Source: Syntrophosphaera sp035450685 (lineage in GTDB: Bacteria; Cloacimonadota; Cloacimonadia; Cloacimonadales; Cloacimonadaceae). From it: DNA of 64,000 nt. The stretch's first letter is position 1. Each line of letters opens with the position of its first letter. The position numbers and the translations under genes were made by a program. Of the stretch, positions 43,675-53,918 are shown piece by piece. The notes under the pieces are model-generated. The model searched no databases. It worked only from the letters and a program-made list of their open reading frames with translations, and had not been told where the DNA came from. Where the stretch lies: NCBI GenBank assembly GCA_035450685.1, contig DAOTNF010000001.1:62001-126000 (forward strand), given 5' to 3'.

Positions 43675-44264
43675 TATCTTTTCTCCTTCAGCATGTTGAT
43701 CGCAGCCATCAGGAAGCCGAGGGTGAAGAAGGCCCCCGGCGCGAGGATCGCTATCAGCATGGGATTGTAGGATTGAGGCAGAATCCTTATGCCAAGCCAG
43801 GTGCCGTTGCCCAGAAGCTCGCGAATCGTTGCCACCACGCTAAGGGACAGCGTGAATCCCAGGCCCATTCCGATGCCGTCTGCCATCGAGTTTAGCACAT
43901 TGTTTTTGTTGGCAAAGGCTTCCGCGCGGCCGAGGATGATGCAGTTGACCACAATCAGCGGAATGAACAAGCCCAGGCTCTTGTGCAGATCGGGAAGGTA
44001 AGCTGCCATCGCCATGTCCACTACGGACACAAACGCCGCTATCACGACCACATAGACAGGGATGCGGATTTTATCGGGAGTGATGTTCTTGATCAGGGAG
44101 ATCATGATATTGGAGCAGACCAGAACGAAGGTCGCCGCGATGCCCATACCGATGGCGTTGTTCACCGAGGTTGATGTCGCCAGGGTTGGGCACATGCCAA
44201 GCACAATCACGAAGGTGGGGTTTTCTTTGATGATTCCCTTGGTCAGTTCTTTGAAAAAGCTCAT
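43674..44264 (-). CDS. rnfE: Rnf complex membrane subunit E
   Basis: 196 residues, six membrane helices. ENPTFVIVLGMCPTLATSTS opens it and contains the conserved Cys; VVNCIILGRAEAFA carries the second conserved Cys. It pairs with RnfA in an inverted arrangement. Overlaps rnfG by 4 bases. Confidence 0.96.
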   Translation of the reverse strand: MSFFKELTKGIIKENPTFVIVLGMCPTLATSTSVNNAIGMGIAATFVLVCSNIMISLIKNITPDKIRIPVYVVVIAAFVSVVDMAMAAYLPDLHKSLGLFIPLIVVNCIILGRAEAFANKNNVLNSMADGIGMGLGFTLSLSVVATIRELLGNGTWLGIRILPQSYNPMLIAILAPGAFFTLGFLMAAINMLKEKR

Positions 44265-44854
44265 GCTTCCACCTCCGGTAGCGTATTGGCGCGGGATTCA
44301 ATATCCTTTCTGACGATGGCGATAGTTTCCCTGATCGAGTTGGTAACCGCGCGGGTGGTGATGGTGGCGCCAGTCATGGCTTTGACCTCGCCTCCGTCCT
44401 TGTCCACCAGCAGCTTTTCTGGCAGCAGCCCTTTGAACCTTTCCGCGAAGCTGTCGGAACTGCAATTCGCTCCAAGGCCGGGAGTTTCGGCTTGCTCGAT
44501 CACCTTGATGTTGATCAGTTTGAACTCCGTATCGATGGCGGCCATGGTCTTCACGTTGCTGCTGTAGCCATGTTTTTCCGCCGTGAAGATGTAGCCGAGG
44601 ATTTTGGTCGAATCTCCTTTCGCAGTCGCGATGTAATAGACCAGCGAGTCTGGGGTGGATTCTCCCTCCGGCAGATGAATCACAACATCGCTGAACTCTG
44701 CGTTGGGGATAAGCTTAGCCATCGCTTCCTGCGCAGCAACCCTCTTCAGTTCATCAATGCGCGGTTTGGTGACGGAGTTCACATAGGCCAGAATGGCTGT
44801 TGCGACCACGCAGAAGGCCAGCAGGATGAATCCAAGTTTGAGATAAAACTTCAT
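44261..44854 (-). CDS. rnfG: Rnf complex subunit G (covalent FMN)
   Basis: 197 residues. One N-terminal membrane helix (~6-28) and a periplasmic domain. MTGATITTRAV near residue 165 is the S/T-GAT motif whose second Thr bears FMN by phosphoester. AETPGLGANC is the conserved middle stretch. Passes electrons outside the membrane plane. Overlaps rnfD and rnfE by 4 bases each. Confidence 0.96.
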   Translation of the reverse strand: MKFYLKLGFILLAFCVVATAILAYVNSVTKPRIDELKRVAAQEAMAKLIPNAEFSDVVIHLPEGESTPDSLVYYIATAKGDSTKILGYIFTAEKHGYSSNVKTMAAIDTEFKLINIKVIEQAETPGLGANCSSDSFAERFKGLLPEKLLVDKDGGEVKAMTGATITTRAVTNSIRETIAIVRKDIESRANTLPEVEA

Positions 44855-45975
44855 TTCTTGATCCTCCCAAAAGCTTTGGGCATCGTAATCTTATCTATCA
44901 GAGGGGTCATCACGTTCATAAACAGGATGGAATAGGAAACCCCTTCCGGATATCCGCCCCAGAGCCGGATTATCACTGTCATGAGGCCGCAGCCGATGGC
45001 ATAGATGACCCTGCCCTTTTTGGTGAGGGGGCTGGTGGTGTAATCGGTGGCCATAAAGAAGGCGCCGAGCATCAAGCCCCCGGCAAAGATGTGGAAGAAG
45101 GGAAGCATCAGGGAATAACCGGTGCCCTTGATCCCACCCAGGAAGAATGTGAGCACAAACACGGTGCCGATGTAGAACAGGGGAATGCGCCACTCGATGA
45201 TGTTTTTCCAGAGCAGATAGGCTGCGCCCAGAAGCAGGGCAAACACCGAAACCTCGCCGATGCAGCCGCCCACATTGCCCCAGAAAAGCTGTTGCAGGGT
45301 GCCCAGGTCGAAGAGGCTGGTGAAGATGTTGTTGCTGATCACCGAGTTCAGGCTGTCGGAGCTTGTAATGGTATTCACAAAGCTTGAATCACGCAGGGTT
45401 TGGGCTACCTTGAGAGGTGTGGCGCTGGTCACCAGGTCGTAGGCCTTGGGAGCCACGGTCTGCAGGTTCTGGTGGATCAGGTCAAGGTTGCTGATGCCAT
45501 TGATGGAAGCCTGGCTGAAAGGACGGGAAAGGGTCTTTATCCAATTGTCGCCACTGGTCATCAGGGACGGCCAGGACGCAAGCAGGAAAGCCCGTCCCAG
45601 CAGGGCGGGGTTGACCGGATTGTTACCCAATCCTCCAAAGACCTGCTTGCCGACCGCAATGGCGAACGCCGCGCCCAACACCGGAAGCCACCAGGGTGAA
45701 TTAGCTGATATATTATAGGAAAGCAGCATACCGGTGAGGAAGGCGGAGCCGTCATAGATGGTGACGGGCACCTTGCGGAGTCTTTGGATCAGGGCTTCGG
45801 TCAGGACGGCCGACAGCGCTCCCAGCAGGGTGAGCCAGAGCGAACGCCAACCCCAGTAATAGACGGCAAAGACCAGCGCGGGCAGCAAGGCGATGACCAC
45901 GTTCCACATCACGTTGGGGATGCTGGTTCGGTCATGCAGGTGTGGGGCTGGAGAGACGATGAATTTATCTTTCAT
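44851..45975 (-). CDS. rnfD: Rnf complex membrane subunit D
   Basis: 374 residues from the ATG at 45975 after AAGGAC; the reading frame stays open further up but that part overlaps rnfC and lacks family likeness. About nine membrane helices. The FMN-bearing Thr lies in VTSATPLKVAQTLR near residue 190, matching the SATPL motif. SPHxxxxxSIPNVMWNV opens the protein. Ion-translocating partner with RnfA/E/G. Confidence 0.95.
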   Translation of the reverse strand: MKDKFIVSPAPHLHDRTSIPNVMWNVVIALLPALVFAVYYWGWRSLWLTLLGALSAVLTEALIQRLRKVPVTIYDGSAFLTGMLLSYNISANSPWWLPVLGAAFAIAVGKQVFGGLGNNPVNPALLGRAFLLASWPSLMTSGDNWIKTLSRPFSQASINGISNLDLIHQNLQTVAPKAYDLVTSATPLKVAQTLRDSSFVNTITSSDSLNSVISNNIFTSLFDLGTLQQLFWGNVGGCIGEVSVFALLLGAAYLLWKNIIEWRIPLFYIGTVFVLTFFLGGIKGTGYSLMLPFFHIFAGGLMLGAFFMATDYTTSPLTKKGRVIYAIGCGLMTVIIRLWGGYPEGVSYSILFMNVMTPLIDKITMPKAFGRIKK

Positions 45976-45985
45976 GATGTTGTCC

Positions 45986-47308
45986 TTATTTATTGCTGGC
46001 CCGTTGTTCGGCGATGCGCAGCTTGCCGGTGTCGATCCACTGGACAATGCGAATGTGCGCCGGGCACACATAGGCGCAACTGCCGCATTTCATGCAGTCA
46101 TCCAAACCAGCTTGCACAGCCAGGTCCAGATTGTTGCCCTTGACCGCCTGCGCGATCAGGCTGGGCATCAGGTTCATCGGGCAGACATCCACGCAGCGCG
46201 CGCAGCGCAGGCAATTGCGCTCTTTGATGCTACGGGCTTCCCTGGTGTTCAGCAACACAAGGCCGGAACATCCCTTGGCCACCGGCGCGTCCAGCGAGGG
46301 CAGGGCGACGCCCATCATGGGGCCGCCGGAAATGATCTTGCCGATATCGCCCGTGATGCCGCCGCAAAAGTTCACCAGTTCATAGAAGGGTGTGCCGATG
46401 CGCACCTTGAGGTTTTTAGGATTCTGCACGATGGAGCCGGTGACCGTGGTTATCCGTTCCACCAGAGGCTTCCTGAAACGGACGGCCTCATAGATGGCAG
46501 CCGCGGTGCCCACGTTTTCCACCACCGCGCCCACGGCCATGGGCAGGCCGCCTGCTGGCACCTTGCGACGAGTGGTGGCATAGATCAGTTGCTTTTCCGC
46601 GCCTTGGGGATACTGCAATTTGAGGGGCACCACGCTGATCTGGCTGTCTTCCGCGGTGAGCTTTTGCATCAAGGCGATCGCCTCGGGTTTGTTGGCTTCG
46701 ATGCCGATTATGCCCCGGGGCGCGTTCAGGATCTTGAGCAGGATCTTAAGCCCAGCTATGACATCTGACGCCCGTTCCAGCATCAGGCGGTAGTCTGCTG
46801 TCAGGTATGGTTCGCATTCCACCCCGTTAAGGATAACGGTGTCGATGGGTTTGTCTTCCGGCGGGGAAAGCTTTACAACGGAGGGGAACCCCGCTCCGCC
46901 CATGCCGCAGATTCCTGCCTCGGCAATCCTGCTTCTGATCTCCTGCGGGGAAAGCTCCAGATAGTTGGGATCGTCAGCCAGCTCCACCCAGTTGTCGGAA
47001 CCGTCGGAACTGATCTCGATGCCCAGTTGCGGCGTTCCGGAGGGATGGGGGAAAATGTCGATTTTGCTAACTTTGCCGCTGATCGAAGCGTGCTGGGGGA
47101 TGGATACAAATCCCGAGGCATCGGCGATCTTTTGCCCGGCCTTCACTTCATCGCCCACCTTTACCAAAGGCGTTGATGGGGAACCTATGTGTTGGGATAG
47201 AGGGATGATAACCTTCTGGGGAAGGGGAAGTTCCTCTATTGGAACCGAGGCGGAGTAGTGCTTGTAATCATGGGGATGCACACCCCCGGGAAACGTTTTT
47301 AGCCGCAT
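45986..47308 (-). CDS. rnfC: Rnf complex subunit C (NADH site)
   Basis: 440 residues. The start MRLKTFPGGVHPHDYKHYSA in part (FPGGVHPHDYKHYSA) is typical. A Gly-rich nucleotide/FMN region (GICGMGGAGFPSVVKL near residue 135) and two ferredoxin motifs, CLRCARCVDVCP and CMKCGSCAYVCP, follow near residues 365-415. It docks NADH and exchanges electrons with the rest of the complex, so Rnf can couple ferredoxin oxidation to NAD+ reduction and ion export. First gene of the operon. Confidence 0.96.
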   Translation of the reverse strand: MRLKTFPGGVHPHDYKHYSASVPIEELPLPQKVIIPLSQHIGSPSTPLVKVGDEVKAGQKIADASGFVSIPQHASISGKVSKIDIFPHPSGTPQLGIEISSDGSDNWVELADDPNYLELSPQEIRSRIAEAGICGMGGAGFPSVVKLSPPEDKPIDTVILNGVECEPYLTADYRLMLERASDVIAGLKILLKILNAPRGIIGIEANKPEAIALMQKLTAEDSQISVVPLKLQYPQGAEKQLIYATTRRKVPAGGLPMAVGAVVENVGTAAAIYEAVRFRKPLVERITTVTGSIVQNPKNLKVRIGTPFYELVNFCGGITGDIGKIISGGPMMGVALPSLDAPVAKGCSGLVLLNTREARSIKERNCLRCARCVDVCPMNLMPSLIAQAVKGNNLDLAVQAGLDDCMKCGSCAYVCPAHIRIVQWIDTGKLRIAEQRASNK

Positions 47309-47666
47309 TGACGCTCCAATGCTCTAAAAGAAGAGCTGAATAACTAAATTTATTCCAGAATATGGGAACGCCAAAATAAGGCAAGTTTTTTTTGGCAGGC
47401 TTGTGTGAAATAATCCTACAACTAAGTCTAACAACTTGATAGAGAACTTGATAGGAGATTCGTCCCGAATAAGGTTTCAGAATAATTGTGCTGGTTTGAG
47501 GTTTGGTTTCTGCTAAATATCCATAATCGTTTGTCATGTAAATCTGTGGAACTTTGTCCTGGCCTTGATTTCAAGCACTACGCTTGCTACAGCATTCAAA
47601 AGAATTCCGTCAAAACTTATCCGCCTCTCGTATGGCTATCATTTTGCACCAGATGCAGTTAGCCTA

Positions 47667-47713
47667 TCTTCCTTAGGTCATCCTTATAAAGGTTAAGGAT
47701 GACCTAAGGAAGA
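47667..47713. repeat. Perfect palindrome, family A relative (copy 6)
   Basis: Arms TCTTCCTTAGGTCATCCTTA (47667-47686) and TAAGGATGACCTAAGGAAGA (47694-47713) are exact complements around a 7-base loop. Unlike copies 1, 2, 4 and 5 it has no off-symmetry base, and the long-form ends are missing. Confidence 0.85.
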
Positions 47714-47924
47714 CCAAGGTTTGGCATCAAGTCTCAAAGCAGGGCGCGCCAGCGATCAATAAATCCATAAATGAGGATAACAGACTGCCGTGTGCGGTTT
47801 GGATTGAACGCACATTGCTCGTATTTGGCTATATCCCATTTTGTGGAACAGCTTGTAAAAAACAACTTGTGTTGCACTTGCAGGCATCGATGAACTCGCG
47901 GAGAGCCACAAAACAATTTATCCT

Positions 47925-47953
47925 TTGACAAAATCGGGGCTGCCTCTTTTATA
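47925..47953 (+). promoter_or_regulatory. Sigma-70 promoter of dnaE
   Basis: TTGACA (47925-47930), 17-base spacer, TTTATA (47948-47953). The dnaE ATG at 47984 follows TTGGGGAGAAG. Good match to the housekeeping consensus. Confidence 0.6.
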
Positions 47954-47983
47954 CGTTTCAGAGAGTTTTGGGGAGAAGCAAAA

Positions 47984-50900
47984 ATGTCCTTTGTCCATTT
48001 ACACAACCACACGCAATACAGTTTGCTGGACGGAGCCTGCAGGGTTGACCGGATGATCAGGCTGGCGGTCGAGTATGGCATGCCAGCCGTGGCGATCACC
48101 GATCATGGCAATATGTATGGCGCCATTGATTTTTACAAGGCAGCAAAAAAAGCCGGAATCAAGCCGATCATCGGCACCGAAGCCTATATCATAAACGGAG
48201 ATTTGAACAGCGAGCACAACAAGAGCGATAATCGCTACCACCTGGTGCTGCTGGCTCAGAACAATACAGGTTACCACAATCTGATCAAGCTTTCCTCCAT
48301 ATCCTTTATAGATGGGTATTACTATAAACCGAGGATCAGCAAGGCTGTGCTTGCTCAATACAGCGAAGGCCTGATCTGCCTTTCCGCCTGCATCCAGGGG
48401 GAGATAGCCTCGCTGTTGGCCAATCACAGGGAGCAGGAGGCCAGGGAGGCCGTGGCCTGGTATAAAGATCTATTTGGAGACCGCTATTACATTGAGATTC
48501 AGGATCATGGCATCGACCAGGAACGCGAGGTGATGCCCCTGCTGATCAAGCTTGCCAAAGAGATGGATGTGCCGCTGGTGGTGACCAACGACTGCCACTA
48601 CCTGCACCAGGAAGACTATGAAGCCCACGACATCCTGCTCTGCATCCAAACCGCCAAGGCTCTGAACGATCCGACCCGCATGCGCTACAGCAGCAACCAG
48701 CTTCATTTTCGCAGCCCCGAGGAAATGCGGGCTCTCTTTCCCGAGCATGAGGATGCCTATAACAATACGCTGAAGATAGCCGAGAGCGTGGATCTGGAGC
48801 TGAAATACGACAAATTTTTGTTGCCCGAGATCGATATCCCGGAAGGGTATGCGGACATGGGCACTTACCTGCGCCATCTGTGCGACGTAAACTGCAAGAT
48901 AAAGTATCCGGAAATGACGGATGAGATTCGCGCCAGGATAGACTTTGAACTGGAAGTGATCCACCGCATGGGTTTCGACGGCTACTACCTGGTGGTGAAA
49001 GACCTGATCGACAACGCCCGCAAACAGGGTGTGCCGGTTGGTCCGGGGCGTGGTTCCGGAGCGGGCAGTATAGTGGCTTATCTGCTGGATATCACCAAGA
49101 TCGATCCCATGCGCTACGGCCTGCTCTTTGAGCGTTTCCTCAATCCTGAGCGGATCAGCATGCCTGACTTTGACATCGATTTCTGCGCCCAGAAAAGGGG
49201 GCAGGTGATCGATTATGTGGTGCAAAAATACGGCCGCAGCAGCGTTACCCAGATTATCACCTTTGGCACTTTGGGCGCCAGGTCGGTGATCAAGGACGTG
49301 GCCAGGGTGCTCATGGTGTCCGCCAGCGAGGCCAACAATATCACCAAGACCATCCCCTTTGGCAGGAGCCTGGAGGATGCCTATAAGGAATCCGCGGATT
49401 TCAGGCATCTGATCGAAAGCAACGAACAGTATCAAACCATCTACAAACACAGCCTGGTGCTGGAGGGACTGATCCGCCAAACCGGCATCCACGCGGCGGG
49501 GCTGGTGATCGTGCCCGGCGACCTGACCGATTACATCCCCCTCACACGTGGCAACCAAAAGGATGGCGAAGACAATATCCTGGTTCAATATGAAGGCAAG
49601 TGGCTGGATGAGCTGAAGTTCCTCAAGATGGACATCCTGGGACTGAAAACCCTCACCCTGATCCAGAAAACGGTCGATCTGGTACAGCAGTCCCACGGGG
49701 TCACTGTGGATGTGGAAAATCTGGATCTGACCGATAAAAAAGTATTTAACATGCTGGGCAAAGGCGAAACGGACGGGGTGTTCCAGTTTGAATCTGACGG
49801 CATGCGCAAGTATCTGATCGATCTCAAACCCAACATGTTTGAAGACCTGATCGCCATGGTGGCGCTATACAGGCCCGGCCCGATGAAGTTCATAGACAGC
49901 TTTATCGCCCGCAAATACAAAAGGGAAAAGGTGGTTTATGACCATCCGATCATGGAAGCGGCGCTCCGGGATACCTATGGCGTGACGGTGTTTCAGGAAC
50001 AGGTGATGCGCATCTCGATCGAGATTGCCGGTTTCACCCGCGGGGAAGCAGACAGCCTGCGCAAGGCGATGGGTAAGAAAAGCCTGGATCTCTTGCAGAA
50101 GTTCCGTCAAAAGTTCATGGAAGGCACAGCCGCCAGGGACGTGTCAGCCAAAGTCGCGGAAAAGATCTGGCAGGACTGGGAAAAGTTTGCGGAATACGCC
50201 TTCAACAAGAGCCATGCCACCTGCTATGCCCTGGTAGCCTATCGCACAGCCTGGCTCAAAGCCCACTATCCGGTAGAATTTATGGCAGCCCTGCTGTCTT
50301 TGGAAGATGATCCCGCCAAGATTCCCCAGATCATTGAGGTTTGCAAAAACATGGGCATCACAATCATCGCCCCCAACGTCAACCGCAGCGACCGGGAGTT
50401 CACCGTCCACGGCAAAGAGGTGCAGTTTGGCCTGCGGGCAATCAAGAACCTGGGTGAGGCAGCCATCTCCTGCATCGTGGAAGACCGGCACAAGAATGGG
50501 CCTTATACAAATGTATTCAACTTCTGCTCACGCATGGACAGCAGCGCGGTGAACAAGACAGTATTGGAAAGCCTCATCGCCTGCGGGGCAATGGATGAAT
50601 TGGAAGGTACCCGGTCCCAAAAATGGGCGGTGATCGAGCAGGCGCTGGCTTTCAGCAATGGCGAACAACGGGATAAAAGGTTGGGGCAGACCTCGCTGTT
50701 CGACCTGATCATCGATGACCAGGAGGCTGAGGAATACTATCCTCCCCTGCCTCTGGAACAGCCTTGGAAATATGGCTATCAGATGGCGAAGGAAAAAGAT
50801 GTGCTTGGGTTTTACATGAGCGGGCATCCCCTGAATGAATATCACAGCCTGGTCAAGTATTTCACCAATGCCACCTCCCTCACAGGCAAAGGAAGGTCTG

Positions 50901-51430
50901 GCCAGGATCTCACCCTGGCTGGCATCATCAACCAGATTTCCCGCAAGAGGGACGCCAAAGGGAACCCCATTGCCTTTGTGGAGTTTGAGGATCTGAACGG
51001 CAGGTTTGAAGTGGCGCTGTTCAACAAGGATTGCGAATCCTTCCTGCCCCTTTTATCCGTCGGTAATATTTATGTTGTAATGGGTGTAAAATCCGGCTAC
51101 GATCCAAATGAGGACAGCATGCTGCGCGTTATTCCGGATCAGATCATTCCTATCGAAGAACTGTCCCACAAAACAAAAGGCGAGTTGCAGCTCAGCCTCG
51201 ATGCGGGCAAGCTGACCCCGCAATGGCTGGATGAGTTTTCACTCAAGATAGATAAGTCCGGTGGGGGATTCGTCCTGTTGACCACTCTCACGGACTCAAA
51301 TGGCGATAAGCACATTCTGGAGTCCGCCCACAAGCTCTTCCCCGGCAATCAGATGCTGCAATGGCTGGAAGAGCAGGGAACGGAGTTTCAGCTTAAGATC
51401 AGCACCGCTGGTAATGAGAAAAAATCTTAA
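47984..51430 (+). CDS. dnaE: DNA polymerase III alpha subunit
   Basis: 1148 residues, normal for DnaE. The N-terminal PHP domain has VHLHNHTQYSLLDGACR and AITDHGNMYG. The polymerase active site has GPGRGSGAGSIVAYLLDIT (near residue 350) and the acidic PDFDIDFC (near residue 390). Palm, thumb and fingers continue, and a C-terminal OB domain (LTLAGIINQISRKRDAKG) is present. Replicative polymerase. The last 17 bases overlap the next gene. Confidence 0.97.
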   Translation: MSFVHLHNHTQYSLLDGACRVDRMIRLAVEYGMPAVAITDHGNMYGAIDFYKAAKKAGIKPIIGTEAYIINGDLNSEHNKSDNRYHLVLLAQNNTGYHNLIKLSSISFIDGYYYKPRISKAVLAQYSEGLICLSACIQGEIASLLANHREQEAREAVAWYKDLFGDRYYIEIQDHGIDQEREVMPLLIKLAKEMDVPLVVTNDCHYLHQEDYEAHDILLCIQTAKALNDPTRMRYSSNQLHFRSPEEMRALFPEHEDAYNNTLKIAESVDLELKYDKFLLPEIDIPEGYADMGTYLRHLCDVNCKIKYPEMTDEIRARIDFELEVIHRMGFDGYYLVVKDLIDNARKQGVPVGPGRGSGAGSIVAYLLDITKIDPMRYGLLFERFLNPERISMPDFDIDFCAQKRGQVIDYVVQKYGRSSVTQIITFGTLGARSVIKDVARVLMVSASEANNITKTIPFGRSLEDAYKESADFRHLIESNEQYQTIYKHSLVLEGLIRQTGIHAAGLVIVPGDLTDYIPLTRGNQKDGEDNILVQYEGKWLDELKFLKMDILGLKTLTLIQKTVDLVQQSHGVTVDVENLDLTDKKVFNMLGKGETDGVFQFESDGMRKYLIDLKPNMFEDLIAMVALYRPGPMKFIDSFIARKYKREKVVYDHPIMEAALRDTYGVTVFQEQVMRISIEIAGFTRGEADSLRKAMGKKSLDLLQKFRQKFMEGTAARDVSAKVAEKIWQDWEKFAEYAFNKSHATCYALVAYRTAWLKAHYPVEFMAALLSLEDDPAKIPQIIEVCKNMGITIIAPNVNRSDREFTVHGKEVQFGLRAIKNLGEAAISCIVEDRHKNGPYTNVFNFCSRMDSSAVNKTVLESLIACGAMDELEGTRSQKWAVIEQALAFSNGEQRDKRLGQTSLFDLIIDDQEAEEYYPPLPLEQPWKYGYQMAKEKDVLGFYMSGHPLNEYHSLVKYFTNATSLTGKGRSGQDLTLAGIINQISRKRDAKGNPIAFVEFEDLNGRFEVALFNKDCESFLPLLSVGNIYVVMGVKSGYDPNEDSMLRVIPDQIIPIEELSHKTKGELQLSLDAGKLTPQWLDEFSLKIDKSGGGFVLLTTLTDSNGDKHILESAHKLFPGNQMLQWLEEQGTEFQLKISTAGNEKKS

Positions 51431-52529
51431 TCTTTTTCTGTTGCTTATTGTGGCCTGCACATCCCTGCAAGCGCAGGAAATCTTCTTCGAGCGCTATGGG
51501 GAGTCGGTGGAATTTCTGGCCGTGATCCCCTACAACGATCTGGTTTTTCAGGAAGGCAGGCAGGAAGCGGAATATCAGTTTTCGGTATCCATCAAGGACT
51601 CCAATGGGCGGCAGGCGGCTTCCCTTGAGCGCACCCTGCTTGTTCCCCGGAAAAGCTGGATGAAGGACCAAGCCATCCCCTTGTTTTTCCGGGAAAAGCT
51701 GTCTCCCGGTAAATATACTGCCCAGATCAGATTGCGGAATCTGGTATTGGGGGGCAAAAGCAACCTGGAGCGCAACTTCTCGGTCAGCACCTTTTCCACG
51801 CAGATCGGGCAGGCGTTTCTGGTCTGCCAGAAAGAAGGACTGGAGTTCGTTCCGAACGGAATGAATGCCCTCGGGTTCCCTCTGGAAGCGTTCCAGATAC
51901 GGCAATCCTATTCCCTGCCAGTGGACAGCCTGCTGATCCGGCTGGATGACGTGGCGACCGTCCATTATCCCGAGCACGGTAATCTGAGCACAGATATTGT
52001 GAGTCTGGTAAACGAGCTGCAGCCGGAGCATGTCTCCCTTACCCTATTTGAAGGGAATATCCGCTATGAGATGGAGCCGTTTTTCTATAATAAATGGTTT
52101 AGCTACAATCAGCGATATAGTTATAAAGACCAGATCGAACAGCTCCGCTATGTGGCGAATCAGAATGAATGGCGCAGCCTGAGAGCTGTTCCCAAAGCTG
52201 ATTATCAGGAAGCGATCGAAAGGTTTTGGCAGGTCCATGATCCCACCCCGGGCACCATCCGCAACGAAGCCAGGGAGAGATTTAACGAAAGGGTGATCAC
52301 AGCGGATGAGCGTTACACCTTGCATAAAAGATTGAAAGGCTGGAGATCCGACCGGGGTAGAATATATATCAAATATGGAGAACCAGACGAAATTGTGGCT
52401 GAGTCTCAACCCCTGGATGAGGATCCCTACATCGTCTGGACCTACTATAAGGAAAAGCTGGAATTTATATTCACGGATACCGGCGGTTACGGACAATATA
52501 CATTGAGGAACAAAGATGAAGAGTTATAA
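51414..52529 (+). CDS. GWxTD-domain secreted protein 1
   Basis: 371 residues from the ATG inside the dnaE tail. A signal peptide (RKNLNLFLLLIVACTSLQA; Cys near residue 15 does not fit a clean lipobox) leads into a beta-rich region of ~190 residues, then a helical linker and the GWxTD domain near the C-terminus, here GWRSDRGRIYIKYGEPDEIV. The domain is found mostly in Bacteroidetes-Cloacimonadota-Acidobacteria relatives and its role is unknown. It overlaps the second GWxTD gene by 14 bases, so the two are likely made together. Confidence 0.88.
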   Translation: MRKNLNLFLLLIVACTSLQAQEIFFERYGESVEFLAVIPYNDLVFQEGRQEAEYQFSVSIKDSNGRQAASLERTLLVPRKSWMKDQAIPLFFREKLSPGKYTAQIRLRNLVLGGKSNLERNFSVSTFSTQIGQAFLVCQKEGLEFVPNGMNALGFPLEAFQIRQSYSLPVDSLLIRLDDVATVHYPEHGNLSTDIVSLVNELQPEHVSLTLFEGNIRYEMEPFFYNKWFSYNQRYSYKDQIEQLRYVANQNEWRSLRAVPKADYQEAIERFWQVHDPTPGTIRNEARERFNERVITADERYTLHKRLKGWRSDRGRIYIKYGEPDEIVAESQPLDEDPYIVWTYYKEKLEFIFTDTGGYGQYTLRNKDEEL

Positions 52530-53850
52530 GATTTTACTGGCTTTGTCGTTATGCCTGTTGTCAGGCACTCTTTCCGCTTCGGAGTTTTTGAATGTTCACG
52601 TTGGCACCCAGAGGTTTTTGGATAAAAACCTGAACACGGTGATCCATATCGATTACCAGATCCCCTACAACGGTCTGGTATTTCAGGCACTCAAGGGGGG
52701 ATATTTCGCCCAGGTGGAGATGAAGGTGGAAGTGATGGAGGCTGACAGCCTGGTCTTTGAACAGGTGATCACGGACAATATCGGTATTACCAACAAAGAA
52801 GATGTCAACTCGTCCAAATCTTATCTGAATCGGGTCAGCTACCAGATTGACCGTCCCAAATATCAGTTTAAGCTCAGTGCCACCGATGTGTTGTCACAAA
52901 AGAAGTTTTTCTGGAACTTCAGTGCGGAACAACTGCTTCCACAGGTCAACCTCAGCGATCTGGAAATCTGTTCTGAGGTGCGGCCGGACAGCAGTTCCTA
53001 TCTGGAAAAATTCCATCGGGGAAAAACCCTCTACCGAACCCAACCCTCGCATATCTTCGACAAAAATGAACAGGAGTTCGTGAACCTGTATTTTGAGGTT
53101 TACACAACCGAGGAACAGCGAACAGAAACAAGCCTCCTGGTGCTTACAGTGGAGAAAGACAGCCTGATCGTATTTGATAACTACATAGATTTTACCCCTC
53201 TCAGCAGTTCGGAAGGCATCAGCCTGAAAATCCCGCTGCAAGACCTGAGCGTGGGCAAATATGTCGGAAGTATCGATTTACAACTGGGTGAAAAGAATGA
53301 GCATCGCGAGTTTGAGTTCTTCATCACCGAACCCAAGGCCAGTCTATTCTATCTGTTCACCAATCCGGACGATGATCTGCGTCTGCTGAGATATTTTGTG
53401 GGCTACAGCGAACCCGCCCAGTGGAAGAGTTACGATGAACAAACCAAGCGCAGATTCGTCAGCCAGTTGTGGAAAGACTGGTCGCAATCAGGCACAATGA
53501 GTACCCAGGCGGCGATCGATGTAGTGCGGGAAAGGGTGGATTACTGCAACCAGTATTTCAGTTTCTTCGATCCGGGCTGGACTACGGACATGGGCAGGAT
53601 CCATATCCGTAATGGAAAACCTGATGAGATCGAAAAAGGTACTTCATCTGACGATACCCGCTATGTGCGCAAAGACTACCAGATCTGGAAATACAGTAGC
53701 AGAAACAAGCCTGTGTATCTCTTTGTGGACATACAAATGAACGGTAACTACCGCCTTGTCTATGTGGACAATGACGACAGGGAAAGCTCGAATCCTGATT
53801 ATCTTAGATATTTGGGAAATGATTTCGACACTTCATTGTTGAACAATTAG
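52516..53850 (+). CDS. GWxTD-domain secreted protein 2
   Basis: 444 residues. Signal peptide KSYKILLALSLCLLSGTLSA, then a beta-rich N-terminal region with YNGLVFQALKGGYFAQVEM that resembles the matching region of protein 1 (YNDLVFQEGRQEAEYQFSV), so the two are diverged duplicates. The GWxTD domain is GWTTDMGRIHIRNGKPDEI near residue 355, followed by KDYQIWKYSSRNKPVYLFVD. It is ~70 residues longer than protein 1. Function unknown; periplasmic or surface location inferred from the signal. Confidence 0.88.
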   Translation: MKSYKILLALSLCLLSGTLSASEFLNVHVGTQRFLDKNLNTVIHIDYQIPYNGLVFQALKGGYFAQVEMKVEVMEADSLVFEQVITDNIGITNKEDVNSSKSYLNRVSYQIDRPKYQFKLSATDVLSQKKFFWNFSAEQLLPQVNLSDLEICSEVRPDSSSYLEKFHRGKTLYRTQPSHIFDKNEQEFVNLYFEVYTTEEQRTETSLLVLTVEKDSLIVFDNYIDFTPLSSSEGISLKIPLQDLSVGKYVGSIDLQLGEKNEHREFEFFITEPKASLFYLFTNPDDDLRLLRYFVGYSEPAQWKSYDEQTKRRFVSQLWKDWSQSGTMSTQAAIDVVRERVDYCNQYFSFFDPGWTTDMGRIHIRNGKPDEIEKGTSSDDTRYVRKDYQIWKYSSRNKPVYLFVDIQMNGNYRLVYVDNDDRESSNPDYLRYLGNDFDTSLLNN

Positions 53851-53918
53851 GTTTATTGATCAGGGTTGCGTGTCCATGTCAGCTAATCGAAAAGATTATA
53901 TGGTTTGTAAACAGAGCC

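Larger units (their letters stand above)
47309..47983. other. Gene-free spacer between divergent rnfC and dnaE
   Basis: About 675 bases, AT-rich near rnfC. It contains the strongest palindrome of family A (47667-47713) and the dnaE promoter (47925-47953). Short reading frames on either strand lack ribosome sites and family likeness. Confidence 0.7.

Noticed and set aside
47734..48099. 121-codon minus-strand frame at the dnaE start
   Set aside because: It overlaps the dnaE start and its promoter and has no ribosome site.
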